Of a stretch of DNA of 23,515 bases, positions 1 to 6,900 are shown one piece after another. Source of the stretch: JANYGM01 sp043764015 (GTDB taxonomy: Bacteria; Bacteroidota; Bacteroidia; Cytophagales; Thermonemataceae). Made by a program: the position numbers and the translations under genes. The notes under the pieces are model-generated. The model worked only from the letters and a program-made list of their open reading frames with translations. It did not search any database and was not told where the DNA came from. Position 1 is the first letter of the stretch. The number at the start of each line of letters is the position of its first letter. The stretch is taken from the NCBI GenBank assembly GCA_043764015.1, contig JAYUKY010000137.1, positions 1-23,515 of the forward strand, read 5' to 3'.

Positions 1-176
1 AGTGCCTAATTGCTCAAATTTGGAGCTATTATATTGCGCTTTTGCTGGATTTGAGAAATTTATCAAACATATAAAAAATAATATGATGATATTGAAATGA
101 TTTTTTTTCATTAGATTGGAAATTTGTTAAAGATAATCAAAAAGATAACGCAAAAATACAGAAATAAATGTAAAAA

Positions 177-197
177 TCACAATTAAAAAATTACAAT
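177..197. repeat. Heptanucleotide-period repeat upstream of glyA
   Basis: TCACAAT at 177-183 and TTACAAT at 191-197 are 14 nt apart. This is the same unit type and spacing seen in the leaders of the DUF502 gene and the peptide transporter gene. With only two copies in very AT-rich DNA this is the weakest member of the set. Confidence 0.35.
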
Positions 198-206
198 TAG
201 TAACGA

Positions 207-364
207 ATTGTAAATAAATTCCTAATTTCAAAAAATCTAATTCTTAGGCTACGGTGGCGTGAACGCCACTGCTATACATAAAAACAATTTTTTGCCTTTG
301 ATATAAAGAGGTGGCGTTCACGCCACCTAGAATAAAAAAATAAAACTAGGAGTTTATTTACAAT
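207..364. repeat. Nested inverted-repeat element (REPIN-like, type 1)
   Basis: The core is a pair of palindromes in inverted orientation. GGTGGCGTGAACGCCAC at 253-269 is the exact reverse complement of 311-327, and each arm is itself a 7-bp-stem palindrome (GTGGCGT/ACGCCAC, 2-nt loop). About 40 nt of AT-rich DNA separates them. An outer inverted repeat (207-225 against 346-364, 17 of 19 matching) surrounds the pair. The GC-rich arms contrast sharply with the AT-rich background. The architecture matches REPIN/BIME or small MITE-like elements; identity as a mobile element is inferred. Confidence 0.7.
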
Positions 365-456
365 ATATTCCTAAGATTCATAAAAACGCAAAAAACATAT
401 AAAAAGTATTTTGTTTCAATTAAATTTCCTCACAATTTCCTAAAAATTAAATCTTT

Positions 457-488
457 TTTGTAAATTAGCGGTTAAATAAGTAGTTTTA
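457..488 (+). promoter_or_regulatory. Possible glyA promoter
   Basis: TTTG at 457-460, a 20-nt spacer and TAGTTTTA at 481-488 resemble the Bacteroidota promoter (TTTG, 19-20 nt, TAnnTTTG), with the last G replaced by A. It would start transcription about 20 nt before the glyA ATG. In this base composition chance matches are common, so this is tentative. Confidence 0.3.
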
Positions 489-515
489 TAAAATTACCCT
501 AAAATTTCTACAAAA

Positions 516-1811
516 ATGTCTAGCATAGCTCAAAATCAATACAAAGATACCATTATTTTTGACCTTATCAAACAAGAAGAACACCGCCAACTTGCTGGTA
601 TTGAACTAATTGCCTCTGAAAATTTTGCCTCTCCACAAGTTATTGCTGCAATGGGAAGCGTACTTACTAACAAATACGCAGAAGGACTTCCAGGAAAACG
701 CTATTATGGTGGTTGTGAGATAGTTGATGTCGTAGAACAACTTGCCATAGACAGAGCCAAAGAACTTTTTGGTGCGGTTTGGGCAAACGTACAACCACAC
801 TCGGGCGCACAGGCAAACGCAGCCGTAATGCTTGCGTGCTTGCAGGCAGGCGACAAAATCTTAGGTTTTGACCTCTCTCACGGCGGACATTTGACACACG
901 GCTCACCCGTTAATTTTTCAGGAAAACTTTATTCTCCTAGTTTTTATGGTGTAGAACGTGAATCAGGGCTTATAAATTGGGATAAAGTAGAAGAAATTGC
1001 GCACAGAGAAAAGCCTAAAATGCTTATTTGCGGTGCGTCTGCGTACTCTCGTGATTGGGATTATGCTCGTTTACGTAAAATTGCTGATGCGGTTGGAGCG
1101 TTGCTTTTAGCTGATATTTCGCACCCTTCAGGGCTGATTGCTAAGGGTTTACTTAATAATCCTTTATTGCATTGCCATATTGTAACTACGACAACCCACA
1201 AAACACTTAGAGGACCTCGTGGAGGGCTTATTTTGATGGGAAAAGATTTTGAAAACCCATTTGGTCATAAAAATCCAAAAGGAAATCTGCGTATGTTGTC
1301 TGAATTATTAGATTCTGGTGTGTTTCCTGGCACACAAGGCGGACCTTTGGAACACGTAATTGCCTCAAAAGCCATTGCATTTGGGGAGGCTTTGACTGAT
1401 GATTTTAAAAATTATGGTATTCAGGTGCAAAAAAACGCCCAAGCAATGGCTAAAGCCTTTATTTCTCGTGGATATGACATTATTTCTGGTGGAACTGACA
1501 ATCACTTGATGCTTATTGATTTGCGTTCAAAAGGGCTTACAGGCAAACTGGCGCAAGAAACACTTATCAAAGCTGACATTACTATCAATAAAAATGCTGT
1601 GCCTTTTGATGACAAATCACCATTTGTAACCTCTGGAATTAGAATTGGAACGGCTGCCGTTACCACGCGTGGAATGAAAGAAAATGAAATGGGACAAATT
1701 GTAGAATTTATTGATGAAGTGCTAATGAACCACGACACAAGCACCAAATTGGAAGTAATCAAAGAGAAAATTAACCAAATGATGGGAAAATATCCACTAT
1801 TTGCATATTAG
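516..1811 (+). CDS. glyA: Serine hydroxymethyltransferase
   Basis: Cytosolic PLP enzyme that interconverts serine plus tetrahydrofolate with glycine plus 5,10-methylene-tetrahydrofolate, the main one-carbon source for purine, thymidylate and methionine synthesis. The 431-residue protein has the N-terminal ELIASENFAS motif (about residues 30-39), the KYAEGLPGKRYYGG substrate-binding segment (53-66), the QPHSGAQAN motif (93-101) and the PLP-lysine segment VTTTTHKTLRGPRGG with Lys229. The DISHPSGLIAKGLL form and the stretch around FENPFGHKNPKGN are, in my recollection, typical of Bacteroidota SHMT. Length is close to the family norm (about 415-430). It is followed after about 95 nt by a small coiled-coil gene on the same strand, with no clear intrinsic terminator between them. 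Identification is secure. Confidence 0.98.
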   Translation: MSSIAQNQYKDTIIFDLIKQEEHRQLAGIELIASENFASPQVIAAMGSVLTNKYAEGLPGKRYYGGCEIVDVVEQLAIDRAKELFGAVWANVQPHSGAQANAAVMLACLQAGDKILGFDLSHGGHLTHGSPVNFSGKLYSPSFYGVERESGLINWDKVEEIAHREKPKMLICGASAYSRDWDYARLRKIADAVGALLLADISHPSGLIAKGLLNNPLLHCHIVTTTTHKTLRGPRGGLILMGKDFENPFGHKNPKGNLRMLSELLDSGVFPGTQGGPLEHVIASKAIAFGEALTDDFKNYGIQVQKNAQAMAKAFISRGYDIISGGTDNHLMLIDLRSKGLTGKLAQETLIKADITINKNAVPFDDKSPFVTSGIRIGTAAVTTRGMKENEMGQIVEFIDEVLMNHDTSTKLEVIKEKINQMMGKYPLFAY

Positions 1812-1828
1812 AGAATATCTAAAAACCG

Positions 1829-1862
1829 CTTTGTTGTTAGGTGGAAACATTTAACAACAAAG
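1829..1862 (+). other. Stem-loop after glyA
   Basis: A perfect 11-bp inverted repeat, CTTTGTTGTTA at 1829-1839 and TAACAACAAAG at 1852-1862, has a 12-nt loop. No T-run follows on the plus strand, so it is not a classical intrinsic terminator for glyA. It could be a weak terminator, an mRNA 3' end stabiliser or a leader structure of the next gene. Confidence 0.5.
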
Positions 1863-1906
1863 GCATATATTATATATGATTAGGTATTCATAAAATATAA
1901 ATCAAA

Positions 1907-2383
1907 ATGAAAAAAACACTTTTAATATTGCTTTTTATCATTCCTTTTGGCTTATTTGCGCAAACGGAAAAGGAGATTTTGGTGAAATTATCTGAAAAAA
2001 TGGATAAAGTATCTGAAAAAGTGGATAAAGTATCTGAAAAAGTGGATAAACTAGCAGAACAACAAATAGCTACTAACTTAGAAATAAAAGGCATTACTAC
2101 AGAGATAAAAGGAATAGATAAACACCTTGACTTTTTAAATATGCTGGTTATAGCCATTTTTTGCTTGTTTGGGGTACTTACTGCCGTTATTGTTTGGGAT
2201 AGAAGAACTGTAACAAAACCTTTTGAAAGCAAAATAGAAAAATTAGAAAAAGCTAATGAAAAATTAGAATAAGAGGTGCTTCTTCTCAAAGAACAACAAC
2301 TTAAAAACATCAATATCCTTAAAAAATACGCAGAAACAGAACCTAAATTTGCTGAAATATTTAGGAATGCAAGCATTTTATAA
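1907..2383 (+). pseudogene. Small coiled-coil membrane protein, frame interrupted by a stop
   Basis: The frame from ATG 1907 gives 121 residues to TAA 2270-2272. Reading on in the same frame gives 36 more sense codons to a second TAA at 2381-2383 (tail from EVLLLKEQQ to FAEIFRNASIL), continuing the charged helical character without a break. Visible parts are a signal-peptide-like start ending near FGLFAQ (about residue 19), three exact heptads (LSEKMDK, then VSEKVDK twice, about residues 28-48), a hydrophobic segment at about 80-101 (LNMLVIAIFCLFGVLTAVIVW), then a cytoplasmic-type coiled coil (KPFESKIEKLEKANEKLE). The simplest reading is a recent nonsense mutation (a codon such as GAA or CAA to TAA), or a truncation that still makes a functional 121-residue protein. 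Translational readthrough or a sequencing error are alternatives. Function unknown; the topology suggests a membrane-anchored oligomer. Confidence 0.6.
1988..2050 (+). repeat. 21-bp tandem repeat, three copies
   Basis: Three head-to-tail 21-bp units (1988-2008, 2009-2029, 2030-2050) encode the heptads LSEKMDK, VSEKVDK and VSEKVDK. The last two copies are identical in DNA, and the first differs at a few positions. In-frame slippage would change coiled-coil length by whole heptads. Confidence 0.9.
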
Positions 2384-2435
2384 CCAAAATTACAACCTAA
2401 AAAATTAACCCAAAATAATATAAAAAATACAAATT

Positions 2436-3677
2436 ATGGCAGATAGCATTTTTGAAATGAAAGTAAAACCGCTAGGCGAGTCTATTGCAGAGGTCGTTAT
2501 TGGTAGTTGGGTGAAAAATGATGGCGACACAGTAGCAATGGACGAAGTTTTGGGCGAAATTGAGTCTGATAAAGCTACTTTTGAAATTACGGCAGAAGTT
2601 GCTGGAGTATTGCGCATTGTCGCAAAAGCTGGTGATACACTCAAAATTGGTGATTTGATGTGTAAAATTGAAGTTGGTGCAAATGCAGGCGCAACCGCAC
2701 CAAAAACGGAAACAAAAGCGGAAGTAAAAACAGAAACAAAAGAAGTTTCTGCCACTTCTGACAAAGATTCTTATGCAAAAGGTGTTCCTTCAACGGCAGC
2801 CGCAAAAATTCTTTCTGAAAAAGAAATTGACCCAAAAACAGTCAATGGAACTGGCGTAGATGGACGTATTACCAAAGAAGATGCTCTAAAAGCTGAAAAA
2901 ATAGCTACAACAGAGGTCGTAAAAGAAACATCAAAAGAAACAGTTAAAGAAGTTCCTGCAACTGTGAATGGTGGTTTGCGCACTCAAAAGCGTGAGCGTA
3001 TGACCACAATGCGCAAAACTATTGCCCGCAGGCTGGTAGCAGTAAAAAATGAAACTGCAATGCTAACCACCTTCAACGAGGTGAATATGAAGCCTGTAAT
3101 GGAAATGCGTACAAAATACAAAGATAAATTTAAAGAAAAACACGGTGTTGGACTTGGTTTTATGTCGTTTTTTACGGCTGCCTGCGCTGCCGCTTTGCTA
3201 GAATTTCCTATGGTGAACGCCCAAATAGATGGTGAGGAGTTTGTTTTGAATGATTTTGCTGATATTTCTGTGGCGGTTTCTACTGAAAAAGGGCTTGTTG
3301 TGCCTGTTATCCGTAATGCTGAACAAATGTCTTTTGCACAAATTGAAAAAGAAATTGTGCGCCTTGCCACACGAGCAAGAGAAGGCAAATTAACTATTCC
3401 AGAGATGACTGGAGGCACTTTTACTATCACCAATGGTGGTATTTTTGGTTCTATGATGAGTACGCCCATTATCAATGCGCCCCAGTCGGCTATTTTGGGT
3501 ATGCACAACATTGTAGAACGCCCTATGGCAGTAAATGGAGAAGTTAAAATCTTGCCAATGATGTACTTAGCTCTTTCTTACGACCACCGCATCATAGACG
3601 GAAAAGACTCTGTAAGCTTTTTGGTACGTGTAAAACAACTCCTAGAAGAGCCAGAAAGACTACTTTTGGGAATGTAA
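2436..3677 (+). CDS. sucB: 2-oxoglutarate dehydrogenase E2, dihydrolipoyl succinyltransferase
   Basis: E2 core of the 2-oxoglutarate dehydrogenase complex, which transfers succinyl from lipoyl-lysine to CoA in the TCA cycle (cytoplasm). The 413-residue protein contains one lipoyl domain (about 1-78, lipoylated Lys46 in ESDKATFE), an Ala/Lys/Thr/Glu-rich linker, the E1/E3-binding domain (about 113-152), a second charged linker, and the catalytic domain (about 185-413) with the SYDHRIIDG active site (His384, Asp388). The stretch FTITNGGIFGS...INAPQSAILGMH is typical of the succinyl rather than the acetyl E2. The E1 gene (sucA/odhA) is not adjacent within the window, so the complex is encoded at separate loci or sucA lies elsewhere. 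A strong terminator follows. Confidence 0.96.
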   Translation: MADSIFEMKVKPLGESIAEVVIGSWVKNDGDTVAMDEVLGEIESDKATFEITAEVAGVLRIVAKAGDTLKIGDLMCKIEVGANAGATAPKTETKAEVKTETKEVSATSDKDSYAKGVPSTAAAKILSEKEIDPKTVNGTGVDGRITKEDALKAEKIATTEVVKETSKETVKEVPATVNGGLRTQKRERMTTMRKTIARRLVAVKNETAMLTTFNEVNMKPVMEMRTKYKDKFKEKHGVGLGFMSFFTAACAAALLEFPMVNAQIDGEEFVLNDFADISVAVSTEKGLVVPVIRNAEQMSFAQIEKEIVRLATRAREGKLTIPEMTGGTFTITNGGIFGSMMSTPIINAPQSAILGMHNIVERPMAVNGEVKILPMMYLALSYDHRIIDGKDSVSFLVRVKQLLEEPERLLLGM

Positions 3678-3715
3678 TAGCATTTGCTTATTCAGTTATG
3701 AATTACGTTTTATAG

Positions 3716-3754
3716 AAAGTCGTTGTTTGTGGAATGCAAACAACGACTTTTTTT
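3716..3754 (+). terminator. Intrinsic terminator of sucB
   Basis: Perfect 14-bp stem (3716-3729 with 3737-3750), core AGTCGTTGTTTG/CAAACAACGACT, a 7-nt loop (TGGAATG) and a run of seven T at 3748-3754. It ends only 12 nt before the start codon of the next gene. Confidence 0.9.
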
Positions 3755-3766
3755 ACAAATAAAAAT

Positions 3767-4354
3767 ATGCTTAAATTCTACTATCTCGTATTTATTTTGA
3801 TGCTTTTTTCTTGTCAAAAAGGAGACAAGAACACGCAAAAAATAAATTCTCCTAATATTTTTGTGGAAATAGCAAAGAAAGGAAAATACAAAAACCCTCG
3901 TAAAATTGATGTAACAAAGGAAATAAAACTATATCAAGCAGATAGTTTGTTTAAGAAAATTAGTGAAGTAGAGTTTGACACTTTGCAACTAAACAAGAAA
4001 TATCACTTCAAAATGTTGTCTGAGGGTAATTATTTCTATGGTTTTGAAGAAAGGCAAAATTTTAATATGCTTTTTATCTATATTTATAAAGACCATTATT
4101 CTGACGTAATTGATGTAATAACGTATGATAAAAATTGGAAAATGATAAGCAATTTGGAGCTTTCAAGGGCTGGTGGTGATGGTGGTGGTTACTGGCATCG
4201 TAAAAGTGAGTTTTTAAATGGCAGTATTTTGAATGTTACGTACCAACTTGATTTTTTCTCTCTTCCTGAACATAATTTTGAAAATATCTGTGAAAAATAT
4301 ATTACTAAATACCAAATTCGCCCAAATGGTAGAATAGATAGTTTATCAACGTAA
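3767..4354 (+). CDS. Predicted lipoprotein, function unknown
   Basis: 195 residues from ATG 3767. An in-frame ATG at 3734 lies in the loop of the sucB terminator and would put a non-signal peptide ahead of the hydrophobic segment, so 3767 is preferred. The N-terminus MLKFYYLVFILMLFSC is a lipoprotein signal with a lipobox-like LFSC (Cys16), predicting a lipid-anchored protein in the periplasm or outer membrane. The mature part is rich in Lys, aromatic residues and beta-type segments, with a Gly-rich turn (AGGDGGGYW, about 140-148). I recognise no domain. The terminator directly upstream raises the question of how the gene is transcribed. No neighbour suggests a role. Confidence 0.75.
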   Translation: MLKFYYLVFILMLFSCQKGDKNTQKINSPNIFVEIAKKGKYKNPRKIDVTKEIKLYQADSLFKKISEVEFDTLQLNKKYHFKMLSEGNYFYGFEERQNFNMLFIYIYKDHYSDVIDVITYDKNWKMISNLELSRAGGDGGGYWHRKSEFLNGSILNVTYQLDFFSLPEHNFENICEKYITKYQIRPNGRIDSLST

Positions 4355-4501
4355 TTCTTAGTGAAACAAGATACAAATTGTGTTAGAAGAGGTTATGATT
4401 TCTTCAATAAAATAAATCCAATTAAACCTTAATTGGTTAAAATTCTTCTATTTTGTCCGAAATATTTACTAAATTTCGGGTAAAATCACCTAAATTAACC
4501 T

Positions 4502-5911
4502 ATGAAAAACCTTGTTTTAATCTTATTTTTATTACTTAAAATCTCTTTTGTTTCAGCGCAAACGGGTTGTATTTTGGATAGTGCTACCTATATGCGTGTG
4601 CCTTTGAGTGCGCCTTTGATGCGTGGAAACTATCAAAATCTACCAAAAGAAATTTCTCTGAAAAAATATTGCCCAGAACCACGTGGACAGGGTGATTATG
4701 GTACTTGCGTAGGTTGGACTGTGGCTTATATGGCTCGTACAATCACATTAGCACAAAAAAATAATTGGACAAATCAAGCGCAAATCACTGAAAATGCACT
4801 TTCTCCTTACTTTTTATATGAAAATATTAAGGCGTATGACGACCAAAATTGTCAAGGTGGCGCAACACTTTTTGCAGGCTTGGAGATAATGAAACGTATG
4901 GGAACTGTGCCTTTCAAAGATTTTGGAATAGCGTGTAATCAGCCCCAAACTGATAAAAACAAAGAAAAAGCACTCCAAAATCGTATAAAAGATTATAAAC
5001 GCCTTTTTAATTATGGTACAAAAGATAAAATTGAGTTTATCAAAAAAAGTCTTTCAGAAGAAAAACCTGTTTTAGTGGGAATTAGAGGGCTTTTTAACTC
5101 TTTCGTAACGGCAAAAGATTCTATTTGGAAACCATCAGAAAAAGACAAAAATAGTGACGAAAGAGGTCACGCACTCACCGTAATTGGCTATGATGATGCT
5201 ATTGGTGCGTTTGAGGTAATGAATAGTTGGGGGACAAAATGGGCAAATAAAGGCTTTATTTGGGTCAAATATGAAGATTTTAATGCTATTTGTATGGAAG
5301 CCTACGAGCTTATCATACAAGATACCACCAACAATGTGTTGGCAGGTGAAATTTCTTTTATGTTGTCAGCTGGTTTGCTATTAGAAATTAAGCTAAAAAG
5401 TAGCCCTGATAGTGTTAATTCAAACTTTAAAGGCATTTATGAAGTACAAAAACCGTTGCGTTCTGGTACGCTTTTTAGGCTATATTTGTCTAATCCGCAA
5501 CCTGCATATATTTATATTTTTTCTGTTGATGAAAATAAAAAAACAACAGTTATTTTCCCTTATAACAACGAAATAAGCCCTTTTTTGGCTTATAAAAATA
5601 ATAAAATAGCACTTCCAAGTGAAAATCATTATATTGAATTTGAGAATACAAGCGGAACACTAAAAGGAATAGAAAATTATTGTATTTTGTATTCACGTCA
5701 GAAACTACATTTACCTTCTATTTTGGAGAGTTTGAAGGCATTTGAAGGAGATTTGGGCGTTTCTCTGAAAAAAATCTTGGGCGCACAACTTATTCCAGAA
5801 AACCTAATACATTACACTGATAATCAAACAACTACACAACCCATCAGTTTTAAAACCAACACGCAATTTGGTAATATTTTGCCTATAATTGTGGCTATTA
5901 AGCATCAATAA
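4502..5911 (+). CDS. Secreted papain-like (C1 family) cysteine protease with DUF4384-like C-terminus
   Basis: The 469-residue protein starts with a Sec signal peptide (about 1-20, cleavage after VSAQ). The papain fold spans about 48-270: the segment GQGDYGTCVGW carries Gln63 (oxyanion hole) and Cys69 six residues later, the same spacing as Gln19/Cys25 in papain. His223 lies in RGHALTVIGYDD and Asn241 in NSWGTKWANKG, so all four catalytic positions are present. The C-terminal part (about 310-410; GTLFRLYLSNPQPAYIYIFS, IFPYN, ISPFLAY, LPSENHYIEF) resembles DUF4384, a beta domain found in bacterial cell-surface and caspase/protease proteins. There is no obvious pro-domain and no type IX secretion C-terminal signal that I can see. 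Substrate unknown. It appears to be transcribed alone. Confidence 0.85.
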   Translation: MKNLVLILFLLLKISFVSAQTGCILDSATYMRVPLSAPLMRGNYQNLPKEISLKKYCPEPRGQGDYGTCVGWTVAYMARTITLAQKNNWTNQAQITENALSPYFLYENIKAYDDQNCQGGATLFAGLEIMKRMGTVPFKDFGIACNQPQTDKNKEKALQNRIKDYKRLFNYGTKDKIEFIKKSLSEEKPVLVGIRGLFNSFVTAKDSIWKPSEKDKNSDERGHALTVIGYDDAIGAFEVMNSWGTKWANKGFIWVKYEDFNAICMEAYELIIQDTTNNVLAGEISFMLSAGLLLEIKLKSSPDSVNSNFKGIYEVQKPLRSGTLFRLYLSNPQPAYIYIFSVDENKKTTVIFPYNNEISPFLAYKNNKIALPSENHYIEFENTSGTLKGIENYCILYSRQKLHLPSILESLKAFEGDLGVSLKKILGAQLIPENLIHYTDNQTTTQPISFKTNTQFGNILPIIVAIKHQ

Positions 5912-5969
5912 AAAAAGTGTCTAATTTAATTGCCACAGATGCACAGATGAATACAATAAGAATTTTTTA

Positions 5970-6001
5970 TTTGGAATACAGACTTACTTTTGTTATGTTT
6001 G
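5970..6001 (+). promoter_or_regulatory. Bacteroidota-type promoter of the 6041 gene
   Basis: TTTG at 5970-5973, a 20-nt spacer, and TATGTTTG at 5994-6001 match the Bacteroidota consensus TTTG/TAnnTTTG. Predicted start of transcription is about 6008, leaving a leader of about 33 nt before ATG 6041. Confidence 0.6.
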
Positions 6002-6040
6002 TATGCTCAATGCATAAATCTAAAAAAATAATTCAGAAAA

Positions 6041-6781
6041 ATGAAAAAACTACTCTTATTCTCTTTCCTACTTCTCACTTGTTCCGCTATCTATTCCCAA
6101 AATATAGAGATTGCAGGAAAATTATCTACTGATTACCCAAAAGAAACAGGAAAAATATATTACGCAAAACAAGGAGGAAAATTTAATCCTGCTGTTTTTA
6201 TTACTTATGACAAAAAGAAAAATTTTGTCTTTAAAATGTCCATTGCTAAAATCAAAAAAGATAATATAAAAGTGATAGTTTTTGCCATTGACCCAAAAAC
6301 GGAGATGAATCCAGATTATATGAAAATAGATATAAGCAAAATTATGTACAATACGCAAGGAATCAATATTGGTGAAATTGCAAGTTCAGAAGAATTTAGC
6401 AGTTTGGCAACAATTAGGCTGAAGACAGATTTAGTACTCAATAAGACAAGTTTTGGTACTCCGCCGCCACCAAGAGGTGAGAGATTCATTGGAGATTATC
6501 ACTTTGAGTTAAACGATACATTATACAAAGTTAAATTGGAAAAATATGGCAGACTAAGTTCTTCATTTTCAAAAGCAACAAAAGATTATATGATAGAGGA
6601 AGATGGTAGCTGGGATTTTGATGAAAAGACTAAAAAATTAATATTTGATATCCGTGTGCAAACAAATAAAAGATACGGTTTAACAATCCCTAAAAACTAT
6701 CAACTTGAGTTTATTGTTAAAGAACTACAAAATAGTATGACTTTTGAAACGAAAAAAGGAGTACTCACAAAAATAAAATAA
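6041..6781 (+). CDS. Secreted protein of unknown function
   Basis: 246 residues. The first 20 form a clear signal peptide (MKKLLLFSFLLLTCSAIYSQ), cleaved after the YSQ typical of Bacteroidota exported proteins. The mature protein alternates short beta-like segments with many Lys residues. A Pro/Gly stretch (GTPPPPRGER, about 140-149) divides it into two halves of roughly equal size. A Cys at position 14 lies inside the signal (LLLTCSA) but is followed by a standard cleavage site, so a soluble periplasmic or secreted form is more likely than a lipoprotein. No family is recognised. It has its own promoter. Confidence 0.7.
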   Translation: MKKLLLFSFLLLTCSAIYSQNIEIAGKLSTDYPKETGKIYYAKQGGKFNPAVFITYDKKKNFVFKMSIAKIKKDNIKVIVFAIDPKTEMNPDYMKIDISKIMYNTQGINIGEIASSEEFSSLATIRLKTDLVLNKTSFGTPPPPRGERFIGDYHFELNDTLYKVKLEKYGRLSSSFSKATKDYMIEEDGSWDFDEKTKKLIFDIRVQTNKRYGLTIPKNYQLEFIVKELQNSMTFETKKGVLTKIK

Positions 6782-6831
6782 AATCTAAAAATATTTTTCT
6801 TCTCCTCAAAAATCTTACGGAGTAGCTAACG

Positions 6832-6839
6832 TATATTTG
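6832..6839 (+). promoter_or_regulatory. Possible -7 box of recA
   Basis: TATATTTG fits the TAnnTTTG -7 element, 61 nt before the recA ATG. No TTTG is seen at the proper upstream distance, so only half of the promoter is supported. Confidence 0.4.
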
Positions 6840-6900
6840 CATCATCAGAAAAACAAAATACAATAAATCTTAACAAATCTCAATAAACAAACCTACCAAA

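Larger units (their letters stand above)
1..515. other. Intergenic region upstream of glyA
   Basis: No gene longer than 60 codons is present. Forward frames 2 and 3 are open from the window edge to stops near 98-100 and about 74, so a short C-terminal remnant of an upstream gene is possible, but neither peptide is recognisable. The stretch holds TCACAAT and TTACAAT copies 14 nt apart (177-197), a nested inverted-repeat element (207-364) and a possible glyA promoter (457-488). The rest is featureless AT-rich DNA. Confidence 0.6.

Noticed and set aside
1..100. Possible C-terminal fragment of a transposase or other gene at the left edge
   Set aside because: Two frames are open for only 24-32 codons and neither peptide can be recognised; no inverted repeat of an insertion sequence is visible.
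1888..2376. 162-codon open frame on the minus strand, opposite the coiled-coil gene
   Set aside because: It is Ser/Phe/Ile-rich low-complexity sequence, the mirror of the Lys/Glu-rich heptads on the plus strand. The plus frame has a signal peptide, heptads and a membrane helix, so the minus frame is a shadow.
3734..3766. Start codon of the lipoprotein at 3734
   Set aside because: That ATG lies in the loop of the sucB terminator and the extension would bury the lipoprotein signal.
4457..4479. Palindrome CCGAAAT...ATTTCGG upstream of the protease gene as an operator
   Set aside because: Only 7 bp arms in very AT-rich DNA, no second copy in the window, and no regulator nearby.
5917..6132. 71-codon plus-strand frame before the 6041 gene
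   Set aside because: It overlaps the 6041 gene in another frame, crosses its promoter and has no protein-like features.
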